64,000 bases of DNA. Origin: Theobroma cacao. Its lineage: Eukaryota; Streptophyta; Magnoliopsida; Malvales; Malvaceae. The stretch spans positions 24,133,334-24,197,333 of the forward strand of contig NC_030853.1 in assembly GCF_000208745.1 (NCBI RefSeq), given 5' to 3'. Of the stretch, positions 24,651 through 35,200 are shown piece after piece. The notes below the pieces were generated by a model. The model was not told the origin of the DNA. It was given only the letters and a program-made list of their open reading frames with translations, and made no database searches. The translations under genes and the position numbers were made by a program. Within the stretch, counting starts at the first letter, position 1, and every line of letters begins with the position of its first letter.

Positions 24651-24659
24651 AAACCCTAA
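24651..24659 (+). promoter_or_regulatory. Telo-box (AAACCCTAA) in the RBR leader
   Basis: AAACCCTAA lies a few bases before the ATG and is preceded by aaacctaaacctaaac. The same arrangement is kept before the second copy at 27310. Telo-boxes in plant leaders bind TRB/Pur-alpha type proteins. Its role here is inferred. Confidence 0.4.
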
Positions 24660-24660
24660 C

Positions 24661-25330
24661 ATGGGAAACACGCTGCAAAAGCTCCCACAAAACCAAAAAG
24701 CTCAAATATCCGAATCACCAAGCCAAAAAGGTGAAATATCCAAATCACAAGAGCCTGATTCAGACTTCACATGTGAAATTTGCATCGAAAATGTCAGTGC
24801 AGACAACAAGTTCAAGAACAGAAGCATGTGCAAGCATGATTTCTGCTCCGACTGCATAGCCAAATATATTGAAGCGAAGGTGCTGGAATACAATATCTCC
24901 AATATCAGCTGCCCCGCGCTCAACTGCGATTTTTCACTGGACCCGATATCTTGCAGACCTGTCATCTCAAACCGTCTCTTCAACAAATGGTGCGATCTTC
25001 TCTGCAGTGCAACTGTTTTAGAGTACTACTCTGACAGGTCCGTTTACTGCCCATATCGAGATTGCTCGGCTTTGATTGTGAACGAGTGCAACGATAAGGT
25101 AGACAAGTCGACCTGTCCGAATTGCAAGAAGAAGTTTTGTTTTCAATGCAAGAGTCCATGGCATGCGGGTTATGGATGTAGAGAGAAGGGAATGTTCAGA
25201 GATAAGAACGATGTTCTAGCTGGGCAGTTGATAGAAAAAATGAACTGGACTAGGTGCCCTAAGTGTAGAAATGCTGTGGAGCGAAACAGTGGCTGTCTAT
25301 TAATATACTGCAGGTGTACTCTTGTTTTCA

Positions 25331-25374
<44 letters not shown>

Positions 25375-25927
25375 TTTTTTCATTTGTGATTTCCTGCTTG
25401 TTTAAAGTTAAAGTATATCCATCTTACTTTATTTTGGTTAACAGTGATGGATCTAGAATATTAGACTATTGTACTAGAATAAGAAAAAACCTTAGGCTCG
25501 CCCTTTAATGTATAATGATATCCAAATCCCTATTGATCGGAATTTCATGACCCCAACTTGATCCCACTTCCTCCTCTTAAAATTGTATTATATATAATAT
25601 ACTAATATACCCTTAGGTCCAAATAACAAAATTATGATTTAGGGTTATTACATTTTAATTTTGTTTTATAATAAAATTGTCAAAAAAAAAGAAAAATAAA
25701 TAATAAAATAAAAAGTTAATCAGAACTCTAAACTTAATTTGATTACTTATGGATACAGATGTGGGCATGCGTTTTGCCATGCATGCGGAAAAGAAATCAG
25801 CCCTACTCAACGAACATTTATTCGACAACCTTGCTGCGAGAAAATGCGTCGGTACGAAATTCGTCATTTGACATTTTTTACAATTTTATTAATAATAATT
25901 ATATTTTTATTCGTTCAAACTTATTAG
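24661..25927 (+). CDS. RBR-type E3 ubiquitin ligase with C-terminal membrane anchor (tandem copy 1)
   Basis: Model: join(24661..25313, 25759..25927), 273 aa. RING1 begins CEICIE and continues CKHDFCSDC. The IBR has CPYRDC, CPNCKKKFCFQC and HAGYGC. RING2 starts CPKC, and its likely catalytic cysteine lies in SGCLLIYC. The donor tgcag|gtgtac and acceptor atacag|atgtggg rejoin RING2 as CRCGHAFCHACG. After the RING2 cysteines comes a CCEKMRR linker and a hydrophobic tail (FFTILLIIIIFLFV), a likely tail anchor. The N-terminus MGNTLQ has the glycine but not the position-6 residue favoured for myristoylation. It is nearly identical over exon 1 to the copy at 27310 and more distant from the gene at 2590. 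The intron starts with a long CT tract. Confidence 0.87.
25333..25372. repeat. (CT)n microsatellite near the intron 5' splice site
   Basis: About 20 CT units begin roughly 20 bases after the donor of the RBR gene at 24661. In the paralogue at 27310 the same site is only a T/C-rich tract. Confidence 0.9.
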
Positions 25928-27040
25928 ATTATGCGTTCTGCTTTCAACTATTTTAGGCTTATATATAAAGTGTGATGTAATTATAACAAGTATTATTTTT
26001 TTTCATTTTATTTGTACAATTATATGTATTTTGGTTTTATCATGTTTTGAAGATGATTTTTGAGGAAAGAAATTTGTATCAAAGTAAAGTTGTGAAACCA
26101 AAGACTCCAATTCGACTGCATAAATCTATATCATAAAGAAAGAAATACAAAAATATCATATAAGAAAAGAAAGTATCATCAAATCAGAACTATTTTAATA
26201 ACAATGATATAGTATTAATTGAATTTTAATCAAATGCAAAAAGTATTATTATGGCCTTCTCAAAATTTAACATATCCCTTGAGCCATTCTTATATACTTT
26301 TTTTATATATACTAATATATATATAGTATTGATCCTATTTTGATTCAATTTTACAAAATTTATTTGGTATATGTTGGACTACACAATTAAATTTAGCTCT
26401 TTCTCACCCCATTTCTCCCATTTTAAAATTGGAGTCCCACACCTTCATGTTGGGGTCTTTCTTTCAAGTAGTAATATCAATAAACGAAGCTTAAGACAGC
26501 TTACAATGAGAAAGCCTTAAGAGCACATGTTGTGATGTACTAAAAAAAAATTTAGAAAAAAAGGGCAGTTTTTATAGCCACCACCTCATCGAATTTGGAT
26601 TCTTGCCTACCTAATGCTCCAAAGATTCAGTCCCAAACCACCAAAGGCTCCCATTCATGTGGGAGTCTAATAATTACTTCTCATTTCCTATTTTACTATT
26701 ACATTTTTCATAAAGATGTTTTCTTATCAATGGATATGTTATAAATTAAAAAACACAAAATTTAATTGAAGTAATTCAAATAAATTCTAAGTCTGTCAAA
26801 AAAATTATTAAAAACAAAATAATAAATATGATAAAGATATTTTAGTCTTAAATGGATAAGTTTCATATCTTTTAAAACACAACGGAGGCGGATTTATACA
26901 AGTGACTTATAATCTCACACGTGGAGTTCAATTTTATATAATTAAATAAACTAATACATATATATATAAGTTAAAATATAGTATATATAATAGTGGTCAA
27001 ACATTTCTTACTTTGAAAAGCAGTAGGGTATAATAGAGCC

Positions 27041-29890
27041 TGCATTGGGCCGGCTGATGCTACCAAAATTGGCTCCCGTATTTTCTCTCTCTCTCTCTCT
27101 CCCTCCTTTCCCACGTTGTCTGTATAAGGCCCGTTAGTGAGGTCCACATACCAGTCGGCCCGTTAGTGAGGTCGACTGGTAGTCCGCTCTCCCCGATTTG
27201 CGTATGTTAATCCAAGTAGAATTCCACTTATACCGTAATTCTCTCTCTAAATTCTATGTAGCTTTAAACCTAAACCTAAACCTATTTGTTATTGTAGCCA
27301 AACCCTAACATGGGAAACACGCTGCAAAAGCTCCCACAAAACCAAAAAGCTGAAATATCCGAACCACCAAGCCAACAAGATGAAATATCCGAATCACAAG
27401 AGCCTGATTCAGACTTCACATGTGAGATCTGCATCGAAATTGTCAGTGCAAACAACAAGTTCAAGAACAGAAGCATGTGCAAGCATGATTTCTGCTCCGA
27501 CTGCATAGCTAAATATATTGAAGCGAAGGTGCTGGAATACAATATCGCCAATATCAGCTGCCCCGCCCTTGACTGCGAGTTTTCACTGGACCCGATTTCT
27601 TGCAGACCTGTCATCTCAAACCATCTCTTCAACAAATGGTGCGATCTTCTCTGCAGTGCAACTGTTTTAGAGTACTACTCTGACAGGTCCGTTTACTGTC
27701 CCTATAGAGATTGCTCAGCTTTGATCGTGAACGAGTGCAACGATAAGGTAGACAGGTCTACCTGTCCGAACTGCAAGAAGAAGTTTTGTTTTCGATGCAA
27801 GAGTCCATGGCATGCGGGTTATGGATGTAGGGAGAAGAGAACGTTCAGAGATAAGAACGATGTTCTAGCTGGACAGTTGATAGAAAAAATGAAGTGGACT
27901 AGGTGCCCTAAGTGTGGAAATGCTGTGGAGCGAAAGGGTGGCTGTATGTTAATAGACTGCAGGTATACTCTTGTTTTTCATCCCTCTTTCTCTTTTTTTT
28001 CATTTGAGGTATCCTTCTTGTTTAAGGTTTAAAAAGTTATATCAATCTTGCTTTACTTTGGTTAACAGTGAAGAAACTAGAATATTAGAGTATTGTACTA
28101 GAAAAAGGTCAAAACTAAGACTCGCTTTTTAATGAATAATGGAATCCAAATCCCAATTGATCAGAATTTCATGAGCCCAACTTACCTAACTTGATCCCAC
28201 TTTTCTCATCATAAAATCATATTATATTATATATATATATAGTAATACCCTCAGGTCCAAATAAAAAAAAAAAACCTTTAGGTAAAGAAGAATTACTCCC
28301 TTCAATTTAAGTTTATACTTTTCTTTTTGGGTCCTGTAAAAACTTTATCTACACTTACAGTTCTTTTTGTCTCTTATTTAAATTTTAATGTGTGTGTATA
28401 TATATATATATACAAAATTAAAGTCAAAATAATTTTTTTATCAATGTTTCAATCCAACACATGGAATAGTTAATTTGAAATGGAAAAAATATTAAAAACC
28501 TTTTATTAATTTAATCATTTGAATTCATAATTATAATCTAACTAATAGAAAATAGTATTACATGTCAAAAAATATCTTAAAATTATAAGTCTTTCTTTTT
28601 TTTATTTATTTTATAGATATATTGTTTAATTATTTAATTTTTATATTTAACTTTATATGGATTGCAGATGCTTATATTTAGTTTTGAGTAATGAATAGAA
28701 AATTGTGATATTGTTAATTGTTTAATCTGATAATTTAGTATATAAGATCATGTTTTATTTAATTCTAAAATTCTAGTTTATGGATTTTAACATATTTATA
28801 TTTTTTTAATCATTATTATTATTATTATTATTATTTTAGTTATGACACCACATTAAAAAAATTCCTGAATTTGCTTATGTAAAATTAAGATTATCTTTTA
28901 ATTATTTGTTCATTTTTATTCGATTATGATTTAAGTTTTATTATTTTTTTACTTTTGTTTTATAACAAAATTCTGAAAAAAAAAAGAAAAAAAGAAAATA
29001 ATAAAATTAAAAGTTAGTCAGAATTGTAAACTTAATATGATTCCTTATGGATACAGATGTGGGAATTTGTTTTGCCATGCATGCGGAAAAGAAATCAACC
29101 GTAGTCCACCAACAATTTTTTTCACTGGCGTTCGACAAGCTTGCTGCACCCAAGTGCGTCGATTCGAACTTCTCTTTTTAACATTTCGTTTAATTGTAAT
29201 ATCGGTACTGTTTTTAAGTTTTATAATTTTAATCGTTCGAATTTCTTAAATTATGTCTTCTGTTTTTAACTATTTTAGGAGTATATATAGAATGTGATGT
29301 AATTATAACAAATACTATTTTTGCATTTTACTTGTACAATTAATTATATTTTGATTTAGCATGTTTTGTTGATGATTTTTCATGAATATCAATCATATAT
29401 ATATATATTGCATATCATATATAAGCTAATATTTTCTATATTTCTTTATCCTTCTCTTGCATACGTATTATATTTAGTATTTAAGGAAAAAATTTTGTAT
29501 CAAAGTTGTGAAACCATAGACTCCAATTCGACTGCATAAATCTAAATCATAAGGAAAGCAATTATACCAAAATATCGAGTAAGAAAAGAAAGTAACTTCA
29601 AATCAGGACTATTTTAATAACAATGAAATAGTATTAATTGAATTTTAATCAAATGCAAAAAAAGAATTATTGTGGCCTTCATAGAATTTAACATATCCCT
29701 TGAACCATTGCTATAATATACTTTTTTATTTAACTAAAGAAAGATAATATTATATAGTACTGATCCTATATATTTTGATTAAACTTACAAAATATTTTTG
29801 GTATATGTTGGACTATACAATTAGATGTAGGTGTTTCCCATGCCATGTATAAACCCCATTTCTCCCATTTCAAAATTGGAGTCCCAAACC
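27041..29890 (+). repeat. Second unit of the RBR tandem segmental duplication
   Basis: Matches the unit at 24411. The intron is longer here (about 1.1 kb against 0.45 kb) through AT-rich insertions. Near 27128-27173 a 17-bp promoter piece (ggcccgttagtgaggtc) is itself doubled, and an inverted ccagtcg/cgactgg pair brackets the second copy. Confidence 0.85.
27310..29249 (+). CDS. RBR-type E3 ubiquitin ligase with C-terminal membrane anchor (tandem copy 2)
   Basis: Model: join(27310..27962, 29057..29249), 281 aa. The domain order is as in copy 1: RING1 CEICIE...CKHDFCSDC; IBR CPYRDC...CPNCKKKFCFRC...HAGYGC; RING2 CPKCGN with the likely catalytic cysteine in GGCMLIDC. The donor is tgcag|gtatac and the acceptor atacag|atgtggg, giving CRCGNLFCHACG in frame. 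The C-terminal exon differs most from copy 1 (extra residues FFTGV, tail LIVISVLFLSFIILIV), but the membrane anchor is kept. This suggests the anchor, not its sequence, is under selection. All zinc ligands are present, so both tandem copies look functional. Confidence 0.87.
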
Positions 29891-29894
29891 CTGA

Positions 29895-31290
29895 TGCAGG
29901 CCTATCATCTCAAATCATTTCTCATCTTCTCTGCTATGCAACTGTCTTAGAGCACCCCTCTAGACACCTGCTTTTACTGCACATATGGAGCTTGTTCCAT
30001 CGGCTTTGCTCCTGAATGAGTACTGCAACGATGACATCAATAGAAAACAAGAGGTGGACTAGCTAGGTGTCCAAAGTGAGGACATGATTTTTTTCTTTTT
30101 GAAGATTAAGTAATTTCCATTACTATCAAAGGGGGAATCCCCGTGAACAAGAGAAGGGGCCTGGCTAGGGAGAACTCAGTCCAGGTGCCCTTCCTGAAAG
30201 CTGGTTTACAAAAATTAACCAGCAATCAGCCTATAAGCTGTACAAAATATAAACAATCATGAAGAATCAGCAAGAAACTACCATCCACAAAACATCACGG
30301 AAAGTAAGAGTAAGAAACATGACTGTTTTGGATGTTTCCTCCTCTTTCAAACCAAAAAAAGGAGTCATAGCGTTCCTAGAATGGTGGCTGTCTTATCTTG
30401 AGTGAGATTGATCAAAAAGCTGTCTCTGCTCTGAGCAAACCTGCAACTTCAACTCAGCAGTCAAAGAAAACAGCATATATATCCAAAGCGCAGTCGTACA
30501 AACACTCAAACTGCTAGGGGCAGATGCGAAGAAGATCATGAGATCTATCAATCCCTGGTTTAGCGAGGCTGTCTGCTGCCTCGTTACCAGACCTCAGAAT
30601 ATGCCTAATCTGCCAACCCGCAACTCTGCCTTTGAGAAGAGCAATCTGGAGGAAGAGTTGTCTTAGACTCCAAGGGGATTTCTCAGGAAGTGACGCCCAG
30701 GAGACCACATTCATTGAGTCCGATTCAATAATGATGCCAGTGGAGTTCGCCCAGGAGGATGTAGCAAACAGGATCATGGCCTCCCCAACTGCAAGAGCTT
30801 CCGCCAGGTTAGCATCTCCCCAACCTGCTTTCTTAGAGAAGACCATTTTGACGGCCCCTTTGTCATCACGTAACACCCCTCCAATTCCGAGATGTCCTGG
30901 ACATCCTCTACCGCCCCATTGGGGTTGAACTTGAACCAAACCGCAGCCGGACACTCCCAAGTGACCTTGCTCTTGGTCAGCCTTCTTAAGGTAGGGGCCG
31001 AAGCAGTAGATGGATCATTTGCAATTTCGGTAATTGCGGCGATGTCACTCGGCCATTTAGATTTAACCCATCTTGTCAATCTTATTTTGACAATTTCTTT
31101 CACTTTAATCAGATCCCACATTTTTCCATCAAATATCATATCATTTCTAAATAATCAAATGGACCCAATGATAGTGAAGGACATTCTGCACTTTGCTGAG
31201 AATTTCAAACTTTGAAAAACGAGACAGCATCCCTCGGCATACAAGTGTTGATAGGCCAAAAAGTGAGGACATGTTGTGGAGCCATATATT
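29895..31290 (+). pseudogene. Third RBR copy: 5'-truncated fragment split by a LINE
   Basis: From gcaggcctatcatctcaaa (about 29895) to aaagtgaggacatg (30086), the sequence follows the mid-exon of the two RBR genes, from 'RPVIS..LF..LC' to the RING2 start 'TRCPKCG'. Small deletions and frameshifts are present. It resumes after the LINE at 31274 with ttgtggagcc (the 'AVER' codons) and then ends. There is no start, RING1 or tail, so it makes no protein. Confidence 0.85.
30073..31273 (-). mobile_element. 5'-truncated LINE (non-LTR retrotransposon) with 14-bp target site duplication
   Basis: The 14-mer aaagtgaggacatg occurs at 30073-30086 and 31260-31273, flanking an insert of about 1.17 kb. Read on the minus strand, the insert ends in a T-rich (poly-A) tract at its left side. 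It carries the LINE C-terminal RNase H: ...WFKFNPNGAV then, after a frameshift, GIGGVLRDDKGAVKMVFSKK, IIIESDSMNVVSWA and HILRSGNEAADSLAKPGIDR. Upstream is the linker IFDGKMWDLIKVKEIVKIRL, typical of plant LINE ORF2 ends. The endonuclease and reverse transcriptase are missing, as expected of 5' truncation during target-primed reverse transcription. The N in KFNPNGA replaces the usual first catalytic aspartate. Confidence 0.9.
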
Positions 31291-31680
31291 GTCTAATATC
31301 ATATATATTTTATATAGGAAATATTTTGGAGCTACAGTAGTGCTATACAAACCAAAAAGGAAATAAAATATGAAATTAAAAAAAATAATAAAGAGTACAC
31401 TTGTTTTTTCATGTAAACTTAACTTGATAATTAATCTTATTATTTTTTTTAAGTAAGAATTTTTTTTAAACTAATTATGGTAACTGTATATTTTGTCAAA
31501 TCCCATGATTGTTTTTTATTTTACCTTATATTTTTTTCAAAAAAAGAATCCTAGAATATTTTATACCTAAGGAACCCTAGAATATATATTATAAACTTAG
31601 CCCACATTTGGAATTCAAAATAATGTGGAACTTGACTTTGTTATAAGTTGATATGCTTATACATGATCTTGTATTATAAA
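31287..31680 (+). repeat. Diverged copy of the RING-H2 promoter and exon 1 start
   Basis: Aligns with 16930-17360. It keeps the ATGTGGAACT start of exon 1 (ATG at 31623), but a deletion of about 12 bases removes the end of exon 1 and its splice donor. No downstream RING exons are found nearby, so this is a promoter fragment without its gene. Confidence 0.75.
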
Positions 31681-32279
31681 CTAGCTTTAACGTGATACAC
31701 ATGGTATAATTTGCACAGCTTGACATTTGGAATATGCTCAACTTGAGTAGTGAATATTATATGCCACGATTTAGAGAGAGGAAAACCCAATGATGTTAAA
31801 GAGGAAACAGAGTTCTATCGAAAGTGAGAAGTTTTGTAGGCTTGGCCCATACAAGAGTTCAAACTCCACTGCCAACACCCAAATCGGTTGCACTGCTCAC
31901 ACCCTTCTCCTTGTCTCCACAATCACTCCTTTCTCCTCATGACCAAATCAAATTTCACTGGGAAAGCAATACAACAACATTATAATAAATATATGAAAGG
32001 AAATCAATCCTAAAACTAACCATTTATAAGAAACAACAGTGCAGAAGAAACAAGAACGAGTGAGAGATAATTATGAGGTAAAATTTAGAGGCATTGAAGC
32101 CCAAAATTAATTTTCCGTACACAATTCGGAATTATAACTCAACCACAAATGGCATCCAAAATACACCATTTAAAATTTTTGCCTCAACCAAATAATACTT
32201 ATTCTAAATTGTTTGATTCGGCATTCGCCTTAGTGCAAAATAGCGCAATACATAATCTAGGGCATGTTCTCATGCTACC
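31681..32279. other. Spacer and 3' UTR side of the phosphoglycerate mutase gene
   Basis: No coding evidence. The right part probably holds the 3' UTR and poly(A) signals of the minus-strand mutase gene. Confidence 0.45.
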
Positions 32280-35200
32280 CTAGTTGTCAACTACTTCAAT
32301 GAGTGTTGGCTCATAGTCATTAGGAGCTACCAAACCATGGAGATTCATGACGGTTGCAGCCACATTGGCAAGTCCACCATCAGGAACATCCTTGCGGAAT
32401 CTAACACCAGGTGCCACTCCTGGACCTCCAATTGCAATAGGTACCTGATCAGACAATCCAAACTATGAATCAGAAATTGAGAAGTAAAACTTTTCACCCA
32501 CTCAAGAGAAACCAAAAAAATGATTCTGACTGAAGAAATAAGAGGTTTTGATAAATGTGCCCTTCTCTTTCTTCTGTGCCAAAAAGGATAGATAGAATGT
32601 AATATGCAAATTCGCCTCAAGCCGCCCCAACATATATATTAGATAAAACTAAATTCACATCCAGGATCTTTTCCTCCCTTTTTTTTTTTTCCAACATAGA
32701 TTTTAGAAACTTACAGGTTGACAAGTGTGGGAGGTGAGTATCTGGAGGTTGCCATTCTTGTCATAAAGAGGTTGGCCAGACTTACTCCTTTTCACCATGT
32801 CCTCAGCATTGCCATGGTCTGCCGTCACAACATATATTCCACCAACTTGCTCTATGGCATCAAGGATCATCTGCAGCCCAACCATATAATCAAATACGGA
32901 AAGCTCTTCTACAAGACTGTTTCTATGCTTCAGTCTAAAATTGGATATACCAATACAACTTAACTATAAAAAAACTTGGGTGTGAATGTCAAAAATGGGT
33001 ATTCTACAAAACTTGCTATGATTCAGTCTAAAATTGGATATACCAATACAACTTAACCATAAAAAAACTTGGGTGTGAATTCAAAACCGAGTGATACACC
33101 CAATGATATGTGAAACAAATAGCAAAAGAAAAACTGGTTTCTGATTAACATCATATAAAGGTTGAGTTTGGCCCCTCTCCAGTGCCTTACACAGACTGTA
33201 GACTGGACAGTGCCAGTCCATGCTTCAACTAGTGAACTGGAGAGGAGCCCAACAGGGATGACCCATTTAACATCATTTTCCCCTACACATCTACATTTAT
33301 TATATCTTTGTAATTATACTTTTTATTACTAGCAAAATGATAACTGATTATAAATCATTAAAATGTCGTAAAATCATTAGGAAGTCCAACTAACAATTAA
33401 AGAATGAGCTAGAGCCATCATACCTTGACAGCTTCATCAGCAGCCTTGCATGCCACAACTGTGGCCTGGATATCTCCTGTATGGCCCACCATGTCACTAT
33501 TTGGTATGTTCACACGTACCTAAACCAATAATAAAAGGGAAAATCAGCATCTTTACCAATTTGAATGCCTTTTTAGTATTAGTCCATTGATCACCTGGTC
33601 AAATTTGCCGCTCAGAATTGCATCCCTAGCCTTTTCACCTATCTCCAATGCCTTCATCTTTGGCTGAACATTGAAAGTAATGCCAATATCACTTGGAATT
33701 TCCACATATTCTTCCATTTCAGGTTTGAAATAGCCAGAGCGATTTCCATTCCAGAAGAAAGTGACATGACCAAATTTGACAGTCTCACTGTTGATCCAGG
33801 AAGGGGAGAATTAACATACAGCAAAGCAAGAAAATAATCAGACATAACAATTTATAATTCACAGTTCACTAAAAGGATAATTCCAAGATAAAATTAGTCA
33901 TTTAACTCTTTGACCACTACAACAGACAAATGGTAGAAGACAAATCTTATGAACCTTCCCTTCTCCTGGTGATCACAGCTAGAGGCCTGGAATAACTTTG
34001 ACATTGAGAGATAAGTATATAGGCTTGGAATTTCCAAACTACAAAGTAAAAACAGAGGTAACATGTAACATGAAAGAAGCTTGATAACAAGCTATGATAG
34101 AATATGTAGTCCTATGGGCCACTGGTCAAATCATATTCCCCCTCGCGCGATCAATCAAAGGAAAAACTCATTTCCTTTGAACACTTTGTTCTTTAAACCA
34201 AGGCACATCACAGATATGGATTATAATAACTTGAGCTAAACACACCTGCAGGCAAAAGTACGGATACCATTATGCACCAAATATTCACCGGATGTTCTTT
34301 CAATCTCAGGTGGAGAAACAAGGTAGCAGCTTGGAAGCTTCAACTCGCCATCATACTGAAGCATTCCAGCATAACGAATTTTAGGGAATCTTACACGATC
34401 AAATTTATCAAAATCTTCATATTCAAGTGCCTTGGCAAGCATAACCATACGATCTGCTCGGAAGTTAAAAGTAACAACAGCATCACCATCTACTATCGGG
34501 CCCACAGCCTTCTTGTTCTCATCAACAATGACAAAGGGAGGCAAGTACTGGTCATTAGCATTTTCCCTCAATTTCTTCACAGCTTCAACAGCATTTGTAA
34601 ACTTGTGAGGGGCTTCACCAAGAACCTGAGCATCCCATCCTCGTTTGACAACATTCCAGTCATTCTACAAAAGATTCATTCACAAAAAATGAGCTGCTTG
34701 ATGCATTCAAATAAAGACAAAACATTTTATTCATGATCCAACCATTTGGCCAAGCTAGAATCTTTTCCTTAGGAGTGATTCATCAGGTACTTCTGTGCCT
34801 TGTCTGAACAGTAATCCACTCTGATACACAGATAAGTGGTTCTACTATGTCTCAAGCCAAGGGGCCAACAAAATTTGCACACCAGGATGCTTTTTTGCCA
34901 AAATCATTCATGAGATGGCTTCCTTATCACAGCTGTTATAGGAATCATTCAATGGTTCTTACTTTTACATAAAATCAATAGCAACAACAGAGGAAGAAAA
35001 TCAATCAAAAAAAAAATAGAGGAATAAAAAAAGCTAACAAAAGAAAAACAAAGACTGATTAAACAATAATCAAAATTCCTCTTTCTTTCAGATCTTTGAA
35101 AAAAAAAGAAAAAAGAAAATAACAGAACCACTGCAAATGGTTAATGCAAAACAATAGAGTCACATTAACTGGTCTACATGCTTTTAGGACTCTGACAATT

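Larger units (their letters stand above)
24411..26510 (+). repeat. First unit of a tandem segmental duplication carrying an RBR gene
   Basis: From about 24411 to 26470 the sequence is repeated at about 27041-29890. The shared parts include the promoter (ggcccgttagtgaggtcca, gaattccacttataccg), the whole RBR gene and its 3' flank (gactccaattcgactgcata, ttggagtccca). The unit offset is about 2.65 kb. Intron and 3' flank have diverged by indels. Confidence 0.85.
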
